DNA from: Arthrobacter_E sp044748305
GTDB lineage: Bacteria; Actinomycetota; Actinomycetes; Actinomycetales; Micrococcaceae
Length of the DNA: 64,000 nt
Direction: 5' to 3'
Assembly: GCF_044748305.1 (NCBI RefSeq)
Contig: NZ_JBIVFT010000001.1
Span: forward strand, 310,001-374,000
The notes under the pieces were generated by a model. That model had not been told where the DNA came from, ran no database searches, and worked only from the letters and a program-made list of their open reading frames with translations. The position numbers were made by a program, and so were the translations under genes. The first letter of the stretch is position 1, and each line of letters opens with the position of its first letter. Positions 43,861-53,148 of the stretch are shown here, in pieces.

Positions 43861-44481
43861 GTGCCGAAAGTCGTCAATGCAACAGCCCGCCGCGCCGAAG
43901 TGGCGGACGCCGTTTTCCGGATCATCTCCGCCGATGGCCTGTCGAAGGTCTCACTCCGGGAGGTCGCGGCGGAAGCCGGGCTGGTGGTCGGATCGGTACG
44001 GCACTATTTCCAGGACAGTGCCGAGCTACTGGAGCACGCCTTCCTGACCGCCAATGAGCGTCTGGAACGTCGCCTGGACGAACAGCTGCCGGAGGTGGAA
44101 GCGGCTGCCGAAGACGGCTCTGCCGAACACCTGAGGGAAGGCGCCGTGAGGCTGCTGGCGCAGTTCCTGCCGCTTGAGGGGGACTCCGCAGCCGAATGCT
44201 GTGCGCGGATCGAGTTCCGGCTCGCCTCCCGCGGCAACCCCGCACTGCAGGCCGAAGCCGAACGCGGATACCGTGCGTCGGCCGCCGTCGTCGGCCATCT
44301 GATTCAGCTGTTCCGGCCTGCCGGTGAGCTGGATGAATTGGTGGTGGAAGCCGAACGTCTGCTCTCGCTTCTGGACGGTCTGTCCCTGCACGCGCTGGTG
44401 CACGGTCAGTGGCTCGACGCCACGATGTGCCGCTCGGTGCTGCTGAAGCACCTGGACGAACTTCTGCTCCCCGCCCCCTGA
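43861..44481 (+). CDS. TetR family transcriptional regulator
   Basis: 206 residues. N-terminal HTH (AVFRIISADGLSKVSLREVA, AEAGLVVGSVRHYFQDSAEL) with PF13977-like C-terminal domain of the BetI/TetR_C_6 kind. GTG 43861 with TAGAAA ending six bases upstream and no ribosome binding site suggests a leaderless mRNA. Target unknown; divergent from galE. Confidence 0.87.
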   Translation: MPKVVNATARRAEVADAVFRIISADGLSKVSLREVAAEAGLVVGSVRHYFQDSAELLEHAFLTANERLERRLDEQLPEVEAAAEDGSAEHLREGAVRLLAQFLPLEGDSAAECCARIEFRLASRGNPALQAEAERGYRASAAVVGHLIQLFRPAGELDELVVEAERLLSLLDGLSLHALVHGQWLDATMCRSVLLKHLDELLLPAP

Positions 44482-44559
44482 GCCGGGCGCTTCGCCGAGG
44501 ACTACACTGAAGGCGTCGACCCTGCGCTGTCGGTGAAGACAGGGCCGTGGGAGGTCCGC

Positions 44560-45192
44560 ATGAACGCACGTGAATCAGCTGGAGGGGAAGCCGGGGAACC
44601 AGGCTCCTGGACTCTGAGTGTGGGGACATCGTTCCCCATGCTCGTTGCACTGTACCTGCGGGAGAGCGCCGGAATGCACGATGCCGGGCCTCCGACGCTC
44701 GCTCCCATCGAACCTCGCGTGCACGGCAGTGAGCACCGCCATCTCATCGCGGACGTGGGCGGGCACGAAGCCCTGCGCATCGAATGGGAGGCCTGGTGGC
44801 ATCAGCTGATCAGATCCCATTCGGAGCTGACGCAGACGCCCGACATCCCGGAGACGGCCCAGTTCCTCGGCTCTCCCGCTTTGCACCGCGTGGCCAGCGC
44901 GCACCGTGGGGCCGCGTACAGCTGGGCTGAAGAGCGGCTCCGTGAGCACACCCACCGCCAGGCAAGACAGGCCGCAACGCTGGAGACGGAGGTCGAAGCG
45001 GTGGTCCGTGCGTGCGAGAGGACGCTGGGCCGGCCGGCCCAGGGCTTCACTCTGCGGCTGGTGATCCTGCCGTTCGCGGAGCCACGTGCCTGGTTCGCCG
45101 AGCCTGATCTGGTACTACTGAGTCATCAGCTGCCGGACGACCCACCGCTGCTGCGCAGCTACCTGGAACCGATCCTGGAACTGCTGGTCTGA
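44560..45192 (+). CDS. conserved hypothetical protein
   Basis: 210 residues, soluble, Trp-rich centre (RIEWEAWWHQLI), a helical charged segment (EERLREHTHRQARQAATLE), and a C-terminal beta/Pro segment (VILPFAEPRAWFAEPDLVLL). ATG 44560 is preferred over GTG 44533 because GGGAGG lies at 44548-44553. No family recognised and no operon partner. Confidence 0.65.
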   Translation: MNARESAGGEAGEPGSWTLSVGTSFPMLVALYLRESAGMHDAGPPTLAPIEPRVHGSEHRHLIADVGGHEALRIEWEAWWHQLIRSHSELTQTPDIPETAQFLGSPALHRVASAHRGAAYSWAEERLREHTHRQARQAATLETEVEAVVRACERTLGRPAQGFTLRLVILPFAEPRAWFAEPDLVLLSHQLPDDPPLLRSYLEPILELLV

Positions 45193-45219
45193 GCGGTCTG
45201 GGCTGCCGGTTGGAAGGGC

Positions 45220-46074
45220 TCAGGCTCCCGGACCTGAAGCGAGCGTGATGACCACCTGGCGGCCTGAAGACTGTGTGGCCCGCCATCCGTCGCGGTTCTC
45301 CCGGAGCCAGGTCTGCATGTCGTAGTCGACCCGGTCGATCCCGAACTGCTTCGCGTTGGCGACGGCCCACTGCGCGACGGCCCAGCCGGTGGTGCCGGAC
45401 GTGCTCACCCGGAGCTCCCGGTTGGAGACCTCGGCGTGGAGAGTGGGGAAGGCCTTGGCGAACTCCTTCTGCGCGGCAGCCGGGTCGCCGGCACCGGTGG
45501 AGGGCAGGAGACTGCAACTGAAGGAAGCCGGGGACTGCCCGGTCAGGGACGAGGCGAACGCCCGGCCCTCGCTCTCGTGATCCGCATAGGCTTCCGGGAA
45601 GGCCGAACGCTGGACTGTCTGGGCGGCCTCTGTCAGCGGCATCGACTGGTAACCGGGTACCTTCACCAGAGCCTTGTAGAAGGCGCCCGTGGAGTAATAG
45701 GGGTCCATGATCTCGGCTTCGGTGCCCCAGCCCTGTGAGGAGCGCTGCTGGAAGAGCCCGCGGGAGTCGGGACCGGCGGCGTCGCCGTAGTTCAGATTGC
45801 GGAGGTGGGACTCCTGCAGCGCCGTGGCGATGGCGATGGAGGATGCCCGCGGCGGGAGCCCCTTACTGACGCCGACGGCGGAGATCAGCGCGGCGTAACG
45901 TGACTGGTCCGGCGTGAGCTGGAATTTGTCCCCCGACACATCGACGGTGCAGAGCTCGGGACCCTCCGAACGGACGGAACTGGTGAGCTGGACGGCGATC
46001 CAGATCCCGCCGGCCAGGAGGCTCAGCAGGAGGAGCAGGGTGATCCAGCGCCTGATGTGGCGACGTCGTGACAC
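45220..46074 (-). CDS. membrane-anchored protein with lysozyme-like (SLT) segment
   Basis: 284 residues. One N-terminal membrane helix (WITLLLLLSLLAGGIWIAV) follows a basic start, so the rest is extracytoplasmic. Residues about 75-190 contain AIATALQESHLRNL...SRGLFQQRSSQGWGT, the pattern of transglycosylase-like domains in which the glutamate of LQES is catalytic. Two cysteines (LCTVDVSG and SFSCSLLP) may pair. A role in cell-wall turnover is inferred. GTG 46074 is chosen so the basic N terminus precedes the helix. Confidence 0.65.
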   Translation of the reverse strand: MSRRRHIRRWITLLLLLSLLAGGIWIAVQLTSSVRSEGPELCTVDVSGDKFQLTPDQSRYAALISAVGVSKGLPPRASSIAIATALQESHLRNLNYGDAAGPDSRGLFQQRSSQGWGTEAEIMDPYYSTGAFYKALVKVPGYQSMPLTEAAQTVQRSAFPEAYADHESEGRAFASSLTGQSPASFSCSLLPSTGAGDPAAAQKEFAKAFPTLHAEVSNRELRVSTSGTTGWAVAQWAVANAKQFGIDRVDYDMQTWLRENRDGWRATQSSGRQVVITLASGPGA

Positions 46075-46106
46075 GAAGAGGCTTCCGGTCGGGGGCGATG
46101 GACGGC

Positions 46107-46136
46107 AGAGGGTGGGACCTGACGGTCCCACCCTCT
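46107..46136 (-). terminator. terminator after dapD
   Basis: 13-bp perfect stem (46107-46119 with 46124-46136), four-base loop, 14 bp beyond the dapD stop on the leftward strand. Confidence 0.8.
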
Positions 46137-46149
46137 CATCTTAGGCGGC

Positions 46150-47175
46150 TCAGTTGGCGTGCAGGGCTGCGTTCAGTTCCACGGTCTGGCCCTTGCGGGG
46201 GAGCGCCTCCACTTCACCGGTGCTGGAATTGCGGCGGAAGAGGAGATTCGGCACGCCGGAGAGGTCCACTGCCTTGACGATCTGCTGGACCTCCTCGCCG
46301 TCCGCGTCCTTGGGACCATGGACGCGGACGCGGGTGCCCGCGGTGACGTAGAGACCTGCCTCCACCACTGAATCGTCGCCGATGCTGATGCCGACGCCGG
46401 AATTGGCGCCCAGCAGGACCCGCTCGCCCAGGGCTACGCGCTCCTTGCCGCCACCCGAGAGCGTTCCCATGATCGAGGCGCCGCCACCGACGTCGGTGCC
46501 GTCCCCGGCCACGACTCCTGCGGAGATTCGGCCCTCGACCATCGACGTTCCGAGAGTGCCGGCGTTGAAGTTGACGAAGCCTTCATGCATGACGGTGGTG
46601 CCGTCGGCCAGGTGCGCGCCCAGGCGGACGCGGTCGGCATCGGCGATCCGGACGCCGGTCGGGACGACGTAGTCGACCATGCGGGGGAACTTGTCCACTC
46701 CGTACACCGTCACGTTGCCGCGTTTGCGGAGCTTGGCCCGGACCGACTCGAAGCCCTCGGGGAGTGCCGGGCCGAAATTGGTCCACACCACGTTGGCGAG
46801 CTTGCCGAACAGGCCGTCGAGGCTGACAGTGTTCGGTGCCACGAGACGGTGGGAGAGCAGGTGGAGACGGAGGTATGCGTCCGCCGTGTCGGCGACAGGG
46901 GCGTCCAGATCGATCTGCACGAACACCACCTGCTGCTGGGTGCCGCGATCCTCGTCCGTGCCCGCGGCTGCGGCCTCGACGAGTTCCTTCGGCGCGTTCT
47001 CCACGGAGCGGAGGGACTCCGCGGCTTCTCCGAGGGCGGGGGCGGGGAACCACACGTCCAGGACGGTGGCCTCATCGCCGCGCACGGCGATGGTCGCGAT
47101 GCCGAAGCCATGGGCGGTCCGGCGCGAAGCGTGTGCGTTCAGGTCTGCGGCGTTCTCAGGGGCGGCTGAAGTCAT
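46150..47175 (-). CDS. dapD: 2,3,4,5-tetrahydropyridine-2,6-dicarboxylate N-succinyltransferase
   Basis: 341 residues, the longer actinobacterial DapD. N-terminal alpha/beta domain, then a left-handed beta-helix of hexapeptide repeats (GTTVMHEGFVNFNAGTLGTS, GVVAGDGTDVGGGASIMG, VALGERVLLGANSGVGISIG). It succinylates tetrahydrodipicolinate with succinyl-CoA in lysine/meso-DAP synthesis. Divergent from dapE with a 68-bp spacer, as in mycobacteria. Confidence 0.95.
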   Translation of the reverse strand: MTSAAPENAADLNAHASRRTAHGFGIATIAVRGDEATVLDVWFPAPALGEAAESLRSVENAPKELVEAAAAGTDEDRGTQQQVVFVQIDLDAPVADTADAYLRLHLLSHRLVAPNTVSLDGLFGKLANVVWTNFGPALPEGFESVRAKLRKRGNVTVYGVDKFPRMVDYVVPTGVRIADADRVRLGAHLADGTTVMHEGFVNFNAGTLGTSMVEGRISAGVVAGDGTDVGGGASIMGTLSGGGKERVALGERVLLGANSGVGISIGDDSVVEAGLYVTAGTRVRVHGPKDADGEEVQQIVKAVDLSGVPNLLFRRNSSTGEVEALPRKGQTVELNAALHAN

Positions 47176-47243
47176 GCCTGCAGTTTATCGGCGCGCCATG
47201 ACGCCTCAAAAGTAACGGTGTTCAGCGGCAGTAAAGTGAGGAA

Positions 47244-48353
47244 ATGACCGTTCTCGACCTGCATCAGGATGTCTCCCTACTCACCGCGGCCCTGCTCGAT
47301 ATCAACAGCGTCTCCGGAGCTGAGAAGGACATCGCCGACGCGGTGGAGGATGCCCTGCGGGCTCTCGACGCGTTCGAGATCACACGCGACGGGGACTCGA
47401 TCGTCGCCCGTACGACGGAGGGACATCCCGAGCGTGTGATCCTTGCGGGTCATCTCGACACCGTGCCCCTGCCGACCACGGCCGGCTCGCTCGGCACCGT
47501 TCCGAGCAGCTGGACCGGTGAGCCCGGCGCGAGCACCCTGTTCGGACGGGGCGCCGTCGACATGAAGAGCGGTGTCGCCGTGCAATTGGCTCTTGCCGCG
47601 GCGATCGGACGTGGAGACCTGACTCCCGGCCGGGACGTGACTTTCGTCTTCTACGATCACGAGGAGGTCGAAGCCTCCAAGAGCGGTCTGGGCCGACTGG
47701 TCCGTAACCACCCTCAGCTGCTCGAAGGCGATTTCGCGATCCTCCTGGAACCGACCAACGGGGTGGTGGAAGGCGGCTGCAACGGCACGAGCCGTTTCGA
47801 GGTGACCACCCGGGGGGTGGCGGCGCACTCCGCCCGGGCCTGGATGGGCGAGAACGCCATCCACGCCGTGGCACCGGTCCTGACGCGTCTGGCGGCCTAC
47901 CAGCCCCGAACGATCGCCGTGGACGGGCTGGACTACCGCGAGAGCCTCAACGCCGTGCTCATCCACGGAGGGACCGCCGGGAACGTCATCCCGGATCGAT
48001 GCGTCGTGGAGATCAATTACCGCTTCGCCCCGGACAAGACGCCGGAGGACGCCGAATTGCACGTCAAACAGCTGATGGAGGGGTTCGACGTCGTCCGCAC
48101 CGATGCGGCGTCGGGTGCGCGCCCGGGACTGAACCACCCGGCTGCGGCGAGTTTCGTCACTGCCGTGGGTGGCGAGCCGAAGCCCAAGTACGGCTGGACG
48201 GACGTCGCTCGCTTCTCGGAACTCGGTGTTCCGGCCGTGAACTTCGGCCCGGGAGACGCTCTGCTGGCGCACAAGGACGATGAGCATGTCGACGCCGAGG
48301 CCGTCCGGGCCTGCCTCGCTGCGCTGACTCGGTGGCTGTCTCCGCAGATCTGA
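47244..48353 (+). CDS. dapE: succinyl-diaminopimelate desuccinylase
   Basis: 369 residues, M20 di-zinc amidohydrolase. Metal ligands and catalytic groups: ILAGHLDTVPL near residue 70, GRGAVDMKSGVAV near residue 105, the DHEEVEASK glutamates near residue 137, LLEPTNGVVEGG, and the C-terminal AHKDDEHVD. Produces LL-diaminopimelate from its succinyl derivative. TAAAGT (47232-47237) lies six bases before the ATG; GAGGAA between them may also serve ribosome binding. Confidence 0.94.
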   Translation: MTVLDLHQDVSLLTAALLDINSVSGAEKDIADAVEDALRALDAFEITRDGDSIVARTTEGHPERVILAGHLDTVPLPTTAGSLGTVPSSWTGEPGASTLFGRGAVDMKSGVAVQLALAAAIGRGDLTPGRDVTFVFYDHEEVEASKSGLGRLVRNHPQLLEGDFAILLEPTNGVVEGGCNGTSRFEVTTRGVAAHSARAWMGENAIHAVAPVLTRLAAYQPRTIAVDGLDYRESLNAVLIHGGTAGNVIPDRCVVEINYRFAPDKTPEDAELHVKQLMEGFDVVRTDAASGARPGLNHPAAASFVTAVGGEPKPKYGWTDVARFSELGVPAVNFGPGDALLAHKDDEHVDAEAVRACLAALTRWLSPQI

Positions 48354-48364
48354 GCATGACGCGA

Positions 48365-48399
48365 AGGAGGCCGTGACCCCGATGGGGTCACGGCCTCCT
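48365..48399. terminator. bidirectional terminator between dapE and gluD
   Basis: 16-bp perfect stem (48365-48380 with 48384-48399) with a GAT loop, between convergent genes. Confidence 0.85.
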
Positions 48400-48415
48400 G
48401 TCGTTGGGCGGGTGG

Positions 48416-49300
48416 TCAGGCACCGCTTGCGCCGCCCAGGCCCGCGAGACCGGCTTGGCCAGCCACGACATCCGGTGTCTGCTCCATGGGGGTCTTGCCG
48501 CCCTTCTTCAGGCGGATCTCCACGAGCTTGGCAATGCCGGACAGGATGAGGCACATGCCGATGTAGATCACGGCCGCCACCATGGCGGCCTGGATGATCG
48601 GCGAGCCGTACTGGGCCTGGGAACCGAAGTACTTCGCCTGGAACAGGATCTCGTTGTAGGTCACGATGAAGCCGAGTGCGGTGTCCTTCAGGATCACCAC
48701 CAGCTGTGCCAGTACCAGTGGGAGCATCGCGCGGAAGGCCTGCGGGAAGAGGATGAGGTTCATGACCTGGCTCTTGCGCAGGCCGATCGCCATGCCAGCC
48801 TCCTTCTGGCCCTTCGGCAGCGACTCGATGCCGGCTCGGAAGGCCTCCGCGAGGACGGAGCCGTTGTAGAGGGTCAGACCGCCGACGACCGCCGCGTACG
48901 GCGGCAAAGCGATCCCGATGCTCGGCAGGCCGTAGTAGATCATCATCATGAGGATCAGCAACGGGACAGCACGGAACAGCTCCACGATCCAGTAGCACGG
49001 CACCGATACCCAGCGGTGATCGGAGAGTTTGCCGATGGCCAGCAGCATGCCGAGCACGATGCTGAGCACCGCTGCGAGGGCGAAAGCCGAGAGCGTCGCC
49101 CCCACCGCCTGGACGATGGTCTGCTGCACCAGCGGGAAGGTGAAGATTTTCCACTTCGCTGCCGTGAACTGGCCGGTGTCCGCCAGCCGGATGATGATGA
49201 AGGCGATGACGCCGAGCACCACGAGAAGGGTGACGATGCCGCCCACCAGGTTGCGGGCTTTCGCCTTGGGGCCGGGCGCGTCGAACAGGACGGAGGTCAT
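48416..49300 (-). CDS. gluD: glutamate ABC transporter permease GluD
   Basis: 294 residues, HisM-type permease: five to six membrane segments and the EAA loop (AEAFRAGIESLPKGQKEAGM, AIGLRKSQVMNLILFPQAFR) near residue 180. The hydrophilic C terminus KKGGKTPMEQTPDVV is cytoplasmic. The start at 49300 overlaps the gluC stop by four bases (ATGA); the frame is open further upstream only as an antisense-like shadow of gluC. Confidence 0.93.
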   Translation of the reverse strand: MTSVLFDAPGPKAKARNLVGGIVTLLVVLGVIAFIIIRLADTGQFTAAKWKIFTFPLVQQTIVQAVGATLSAFALAAVLSIVLGMLLAIGKLSDHRWVSVPCYWIVELFRAVPLLILMMMIYYGLPSIGIALPPYAAVVGGLTLYNGSVLAEAFRAGIESLPKGQKEAGMAIGLRKSQVMNLILFPQAFRAMLPLVLAQLVVILKDTALGFIVTYNEILFQAKYFGSQAQYGSPIIQAAMVAAVIYIGMCLILSGIAKLVEIRLKKGGKTPMEQTPDVVAGQAGLAGLGGASGA

Positions 49301-49944
49301 CGTGCCACCTTCCACTTCTTCTCGAAGTGCCGTTGGAGCAGGGACAACAGGGCCACCAGGATGATGAAGCCCAGCGCGATCCACAGCAGGCCCACCATGG
49401 CCGGCTCGCCGCGCTCGGAGAGATTGGCACGGATGGAACCGGCTTCCATCACCGAGAAGCCCGCTGCCACCGTGGTGTTCTTCAGCAGCGCGATCAGCAC
49501 GCTGAAGAGCGGAGGGATCACCGCGCGGAAGGCCTGCGGGAGGACGACCAAACTCAGTGTCTGGCCGAACCCGAGTCCGATGGCGCGGGCCGCCTCGGCC
49601 TGGCCGACCGGCACCGTATTGATGCCCGATCGGATGGTCTCCGCCACGTAGGTGGCAGTGTAGATGCTCAGGCCCACGATGGCGGCCACCATGAAGGAGA
49701 TCTGAGGCAGGCCGAGCTTCGGGTATCCGAGGGCGAAGAAGAACAGGATGAGGGTCAGCGGGGTGTTGCGGACCAGGTTGACGTAGCCCGTTCCGACGGC
49801 ACGCGCCGCGGGGATCGGTGAGACGCGCATGGCGCCCACGATCGTGCCGATGATGAGGGAGAAGATCGCTGAGAAGAAGAACAGGATGATCGTGTTCTTG
49901 AAGCCCTCGGTGAAGAGGTCGAGATTGTCGAGCAGGGTACTCAC
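49297..49944 (-). CDS. gluC: glutamate ABC transporter permease GluC
   Basis: 215 residues, HisM/GlnP-type permease with the segment LVRNTPLTLILFFFALGYPK and the EAA loop SGINTVPVGQAEAARAIGLG near residue 120. Partner of GluD in uptake of glutamate or a related acidic amino acid. It starts 74 bp after gluB. Confidence 0.93.
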   Translation of the reverse strand: MSTLLDNLDLFTEGFKNTIILFFFSAIFSLIIGTIVGAMRVSPIPAARAVGTGYVNLVRNTPLTLILFFFALGYPKLGLPQISFMVAAIVGLSIYTATYVAETIRSGINTVPVGQAEAARAIGLGFGQTLSLVVLPQAFRAVIPPLFSVLIALLKNTTVAAGFSVMEAGSIRANLSERGEPAMVGLLWIALGFIILVALLSLLQRHFEKKWKVAR

Positions 49945-50018
49945 GTTTCAGGCCGCTTTCGCTCGCAGTGGCAGGGCGGTGGTGCGGGAGGAAGGCCTCC
50001 CGCACCACCGATGCTGGA

Positions 50019-50933
50019 TTACTGGTAGTCGTCTACGGCAGGCTGGGTCACCTTCTGGCCGGAGGCGCCGAGCGTGGAGTCGTAGATCTTCTCCCAGGTG
50101 CTCTTGCCATCCGTGAACATCTTGTTGATGAAGTGACGGAGGGCGGCGTCGCCCTTGGTCAGACCGACACCGTACTTCTCCGTGGTGAACGGCTGGCCGA
50201 CGACCTTGAGGTTGTCCGGATCCTGAGCGGCGTAGCCGAGCAGGATGGCCTGGTCCGTGGTGACCGCGTCCACGGTGCCACTCTTCAGCGAGTCGACGCA
50301 CTGCGAGTAGGTGTCGAACTCGATCGGGGTGGCGGTCTTGAAGTTCTCGCGGATGTTCTGGATCGGGGTGGAGCCCGTGGCCGAGCAGACCTTCTTGCCG
50401 CCCAGATCCTTCTCGCTGTTGATGGAGGTGTTGTCCTTCTTCACCAACAGGCCCTGACCCGTGATGAAGTACGGACCGGCGAAGTCCACCTGCTTCTTGC
50501 GCTTGTCCGTGATGGAGTAGGTGCCGACGTAGTAGTCGATGTCACCGTTCTGGATCGCGGATTCACGGTTGGCCGAGGGGATCGGCTTGAATTCGATCTT
50601 GCTCTTGTCGAAGCCCAGCGAGGCGGCGATCCACTTGGCGATCTCCACATCGAAACCGCTGTACTCGCCGGTGGCTGCGTCCTTGAAGCCGAGTCCGGGC
50701 TGGTCCTGCTTCACGCCGATGCGGATCTTGCCGGCTGCCTTGATCTTGTCGAAGGTGGGGCTGCCGGTGAGTGAGACGTTCGATGCCACCGTGTAGGGAG
50801 CGTCTCCTCCGGATCCGCTCCCATTGGTGGAGCCCGCGTCGCCGCCGGTGCCACCGCACGCGGAGAGCGTGAGCGCCAAGGCGGCCGCGGCTGCGCCGAA
50901 GGCGGCTCTGCGGCGAGTGAACAGTGTCTTCAT
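50019..50933 (-). CDS. gluB: glutamate-binding lipoprotein GluB
   Basis: 304 residues. Lipoprotein signal (MKTLFTRRRAAFGAAAAALA...) ending in LTLSAC, then a family-3 solute-binding domain: GKIRIGVKQDQPGLGFKD, GEYSGFDVEIAKWIA, DIDYYVGTYSITDKRKKQVD, and CSATGSTPIQNIRE. A cysteine pair in the second lobe is typical of the GluB group. It delivers the substrate to GluCD. Confidence 0.93.
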   Translation of the reverse strand: MKTLFTRRRAAFGAAAAALALTLSACGGTGGDAGSTNGSGSGGDAPYTVASNVSLTGSPTFDKIKAAGKIRIGVKQDQPGLGFKDAATGEYSGFDVEIAKWIAASLGFDKSKIEFKPIPSANRESAIQNGDIDYYVGTYSITDKRKKQVDFAGPYFITGQGLLVKKDNTSINSEKDLGGKKVCSATGSTPIQNIRENFKTATPIEFDTYSQCVDSLKSGTVDAVTTDQAILLGYAAQDPDNLKVVGQPFTTEKYGVGLTKGDAALRHFINKMFTDGKSTWEKIYDSTLGASGQKVTQPAVDDYQ

Positions 50934-50996
50934 GATGTTTCCCTTTCCGTGGACGGCGCGAAGGCCGGCGGTATGGTGCGAGCCGGTTCCCCGGTC

Positions 50997-51752
50997 TCAG
51001 TGAGTCAGAAGTTTCGAGAGGAAGTCCTTGGCGCGGGAGCTCTTGGGATTGGTGAAGAACTCCTCCGGTTCGGAGTCCTCCACGATCTGGCCGTCTGCCA
51101 TGAACACCACGCGATCGGCGGCCTTCCGGGCGAAGCCCATCTCGTGGGTCACGACGATCATGGTCATGCCGTCCTTGGCCAGCTGGACCATCACGTCCAG
51201 AACCTCGTTGATCATTTCGGGGTCCAGGGCACTGGTGGGCTCATCGAAGAGCATCACCTTGGGCTTCATCGCCAGGGCCCGGGCGATGGCGACCCGCTGC
51301 TGCTGCCCGCCGGAGAGCTGGGACGGCAGCTTAGGGGCCTGCTTGCCGACGCCGACGCGGTCCAGAAGGGCCATGGCGTCCTTCTCAGCCGCGGACTTGC
51401 CCTGCTTCTTGACCTTGATGGGGCCGAGAGTCACGTTCTCGAGGATGGACTTGTGTGCGAACAGATTGAACGACTGGAACACCATGCCGACGTCGGCACG
51501 CAACTGGGCGAGCTGCTTGCCCTCGGCCGGCAGTTCCTTGCCGTCGATGGTGATCCGGCCGTCGTCGATGGTCTCCAGACGGTTGATGGTGCGACAGAGC
51601 GTGGACTTGCCCGAACCCGAAGGCCCGATGATCACCACTACCTCGCCGCGCTTCACCTCCAGGTTGATGTCTTGGAGCACGTGAAGCGATCCATAGTGCT
51701 TGTTAACGCCCTTGAGGGAGACGAGAGCCTCCCGTTCCTCATGTGCGGTCAT
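50997..51752 (-). CDS. gluA: glutamate ABC transporter ATPase GluA
   Basis: 251 residues, GlnQ/HisP-type ATPase. Walker A GPSGSGKST near residue 43, Q-loop VFQSFNLF, signature LSGGQQQRVAIARAL, Walker B VMLFDEPTSALDPE, H-loop VVTHEMGFA. The start at 51752 has an AAGG site nearby; an in-frame ATG at 51782 has none. First gene of the gluABCD operon, divergent from the LOG gene. Confidence 0.94.
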   Translation of the reverse strand: MTAHEEREALVSLKGVNKHYGSLHVLQDINLEVKRGEVVVIIGPSGSGKSTLCRTINRLETIDDGRITIDGKELPAEGKQLAQLRADVGMVFQSFNLFAHKSILENVTLGPIKVKKQGKSAAEKDAMALLDRVGVGKQAPKLPSQLSGGQQQRVAIARALAMKPKVMLFDEPTSALDPEMINEVLDVMVQLAKDGMTMIVVTHEMGFARKAADRVVFMADGQIVEDSEPEEFFTNPKSSRAKDFLSKLLTH

Positions 51753-51918
51753 GCCTATGACCTTAGTCACAAGATTTGCCATACGTGAACCGTCCCGGGC
51801 AATCTCATCCCGATTGTGATGCTTCCTGAGCTGGGCAAACCCCGCCGCAGAGGGGTTCCGGCCCCGCCATTCGTACGGTTCCGGTCAATTCGTGGACCCG
51901 CGGGCTACGCTGTGGGGC

Positions 51919-52695
51919 ATGAGCACGCACTTCACCTCACCCCGGAACAACGAACCCCGGCGCCGCGGGCCCGTCGAGCTCCGACGTGGGCAAACAGGCA
52001 TGCAGATGGCCGACCAGCGACTCCTGGACAGCGGCACGCCGGGAGCGTTCGTGCACTCCGACCCGTGGCGCGTCATGAGGATCCAGAGCGAATTCGTGGA
52101 GGGTTTCGGAGCCCTTGCGGATCTGGGCCCGGCCATCAGCGTCTTCGGGTCGGCCAGGACCAGACCGGGGACGCCGTTCTATGAACTCGGGGTGGCGATC
52201 GGCAGGAAGCTGGCGGAGAACGGTGTCGCCGTCATCACCGGTGGTGGTCCGGGTTCCATGGAGGCGGCCAACAAAGGTGCGGTCGAGGGCGGAGGCGTCT
52301 CCGTGGGCCTCGGCATCGAGCTGCCGTTCGAGCAGGGCATGAACGAGTGGGTGGATCTCGGGATCAACTTCCGCTATTTCTTCGCCCGCAAGACGATGTT
52401 CGTGAAGTATGCACAGGGCTTCGTGGTCCTGCCCGGTGGACTGGGCACCCTGGACGAACTCTTCGAGGCGATGGTTCTGGTCCAGACCCACAAGGTGACC
52501 TCATTCCCGATCATCCTGGTCGGGGTCGACTTCTGGCAGCCGATGCTGGACTGGATCAAGAGCACCCTGGTCAGTGAGGGCATGGTGTCTCCGCAGGACC
52601 TGAATCTCGTTCAGCTCGTGGACGACCCCGACGATGCCGTCCGGCGCGTACTGCATGGCGTCCGCCTGGCGGATCCGGACCAGCGCCCCGAATGA
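51919..52695 (+). CDS. LOG family protein (TIGR00730; cytokinin riboside 5'-monophosphate phosphoribohydrolase-like)
   Basis: 258 residues: Rossmann fold with GGGPGSMEAANKGA near residue 107 and the PGGLGTLDELFE motif near residue 173 that defines LOG-type phosphoribohydrolases. These hydrolyse N6-substituted AMP or nucleotide 5'-monophosphates. The mycobacterial homologue near dapE (Rv1205) is described as a cytokinin-producing LOG. Leaderless pattern: TACGCT (51906-51911) seven bases before the ATG. Confidence 0.88.
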   Translation: MSTHFTSPRNNEPRRRGPVELRRGQTGMQMADQRLLDSGTPGAFVHSDPWRVMRIQSEFVEGFGALADLGPAISVFGSARTRPGTPFYELGVAIGRKLAENGVAVITGGGPGSMEAANKGAVEGGGVSVGLGIELPFEQGMNEWVDLGINFRYFFARKTMFVKYAQGFVVLPGGLGTLDELFEAMVLVQTHKVTSFPIILVGVDFWQPMLDWIKSTLVSEGMVSPQDLNLVQLVDDPDDAVRRVLHGVRLADPDQRPE

Positions 52696-52773
52696 CGGCC
52701 CCGCCTCGCTCGCAGGCCGGGTGACCGAGGCGTCGGGGAGGGCCGGGCAGAGGGATTCTGGCACCATGGTGGC

Positions 52774-53148
52774 ATGAGTTTCCTCCTGGTCTTCCTCGCC
52801 GTCGTGGTGCTGGGCATCGCCGTCGTCATGGCCACCCCGCTGTTGCGCCGCTTTGGCGTGGGTCGGGGTGTCCCCGGTGCCCAGGAGCTGGAGGACGGCT
52901 TCGAGGAGCCGTCCGCGCGTCTTCCCGCGGTCCTGCTGCCCGAGAGGCCGACCCCGGCGGATGTGGACCGCCTCCGCTTCTCCCTTGGCTTGCGCGGGTA
53001 CCGGATGGATCAGGTGGATGAAGTGCTGGACCGGCTGCGTGACCAGCTGACCCTCTTGCAGAGCGAACTCGGCCAGGCACAGGCCGACCTCGCACGGCTC
53101 GCGGCGACAGCGGCTGTCCAGGACGACGACGCCGGCAGCCCCGCGTGA
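52774..53148 (+). CDS. DivIVA domain-containing membrane protein
   Basis: 124 residues. One N-terminal membrane helix (FLLVFLAVVVLGIAVVMA), then a DivIVA-like segment ADVDRLRFSLGLRGYRMDQV followed by a heptad-like coiled coil (DEVLDRLRDQLTLLQSELGQ). This short form occurs across actinobacteria next to glycosyltransferase genes. It may locate partners at curved membrane. Its TGA overlaps the GTG of the next gene by four bases. Confidence 0.8.
   Translation: MSFLLVFLAVVVLGIAVVMATPLLRRFGVGRGVPGAQELEDGFEEPSARLPAVLLPERPTPADVDRLRFSLGLRGYRMDQVDEVLDRLRDQLTLLQSELGQAQADLARLAATAAVQDDDAGSPA

Noticed and set aside
49301..50008. N-terminal extension of gluD through gluC
   Set aside because: The frame is open by chance; the real start at 49300 overlaps the gluC stop as ATGA and the permease fold begins there.
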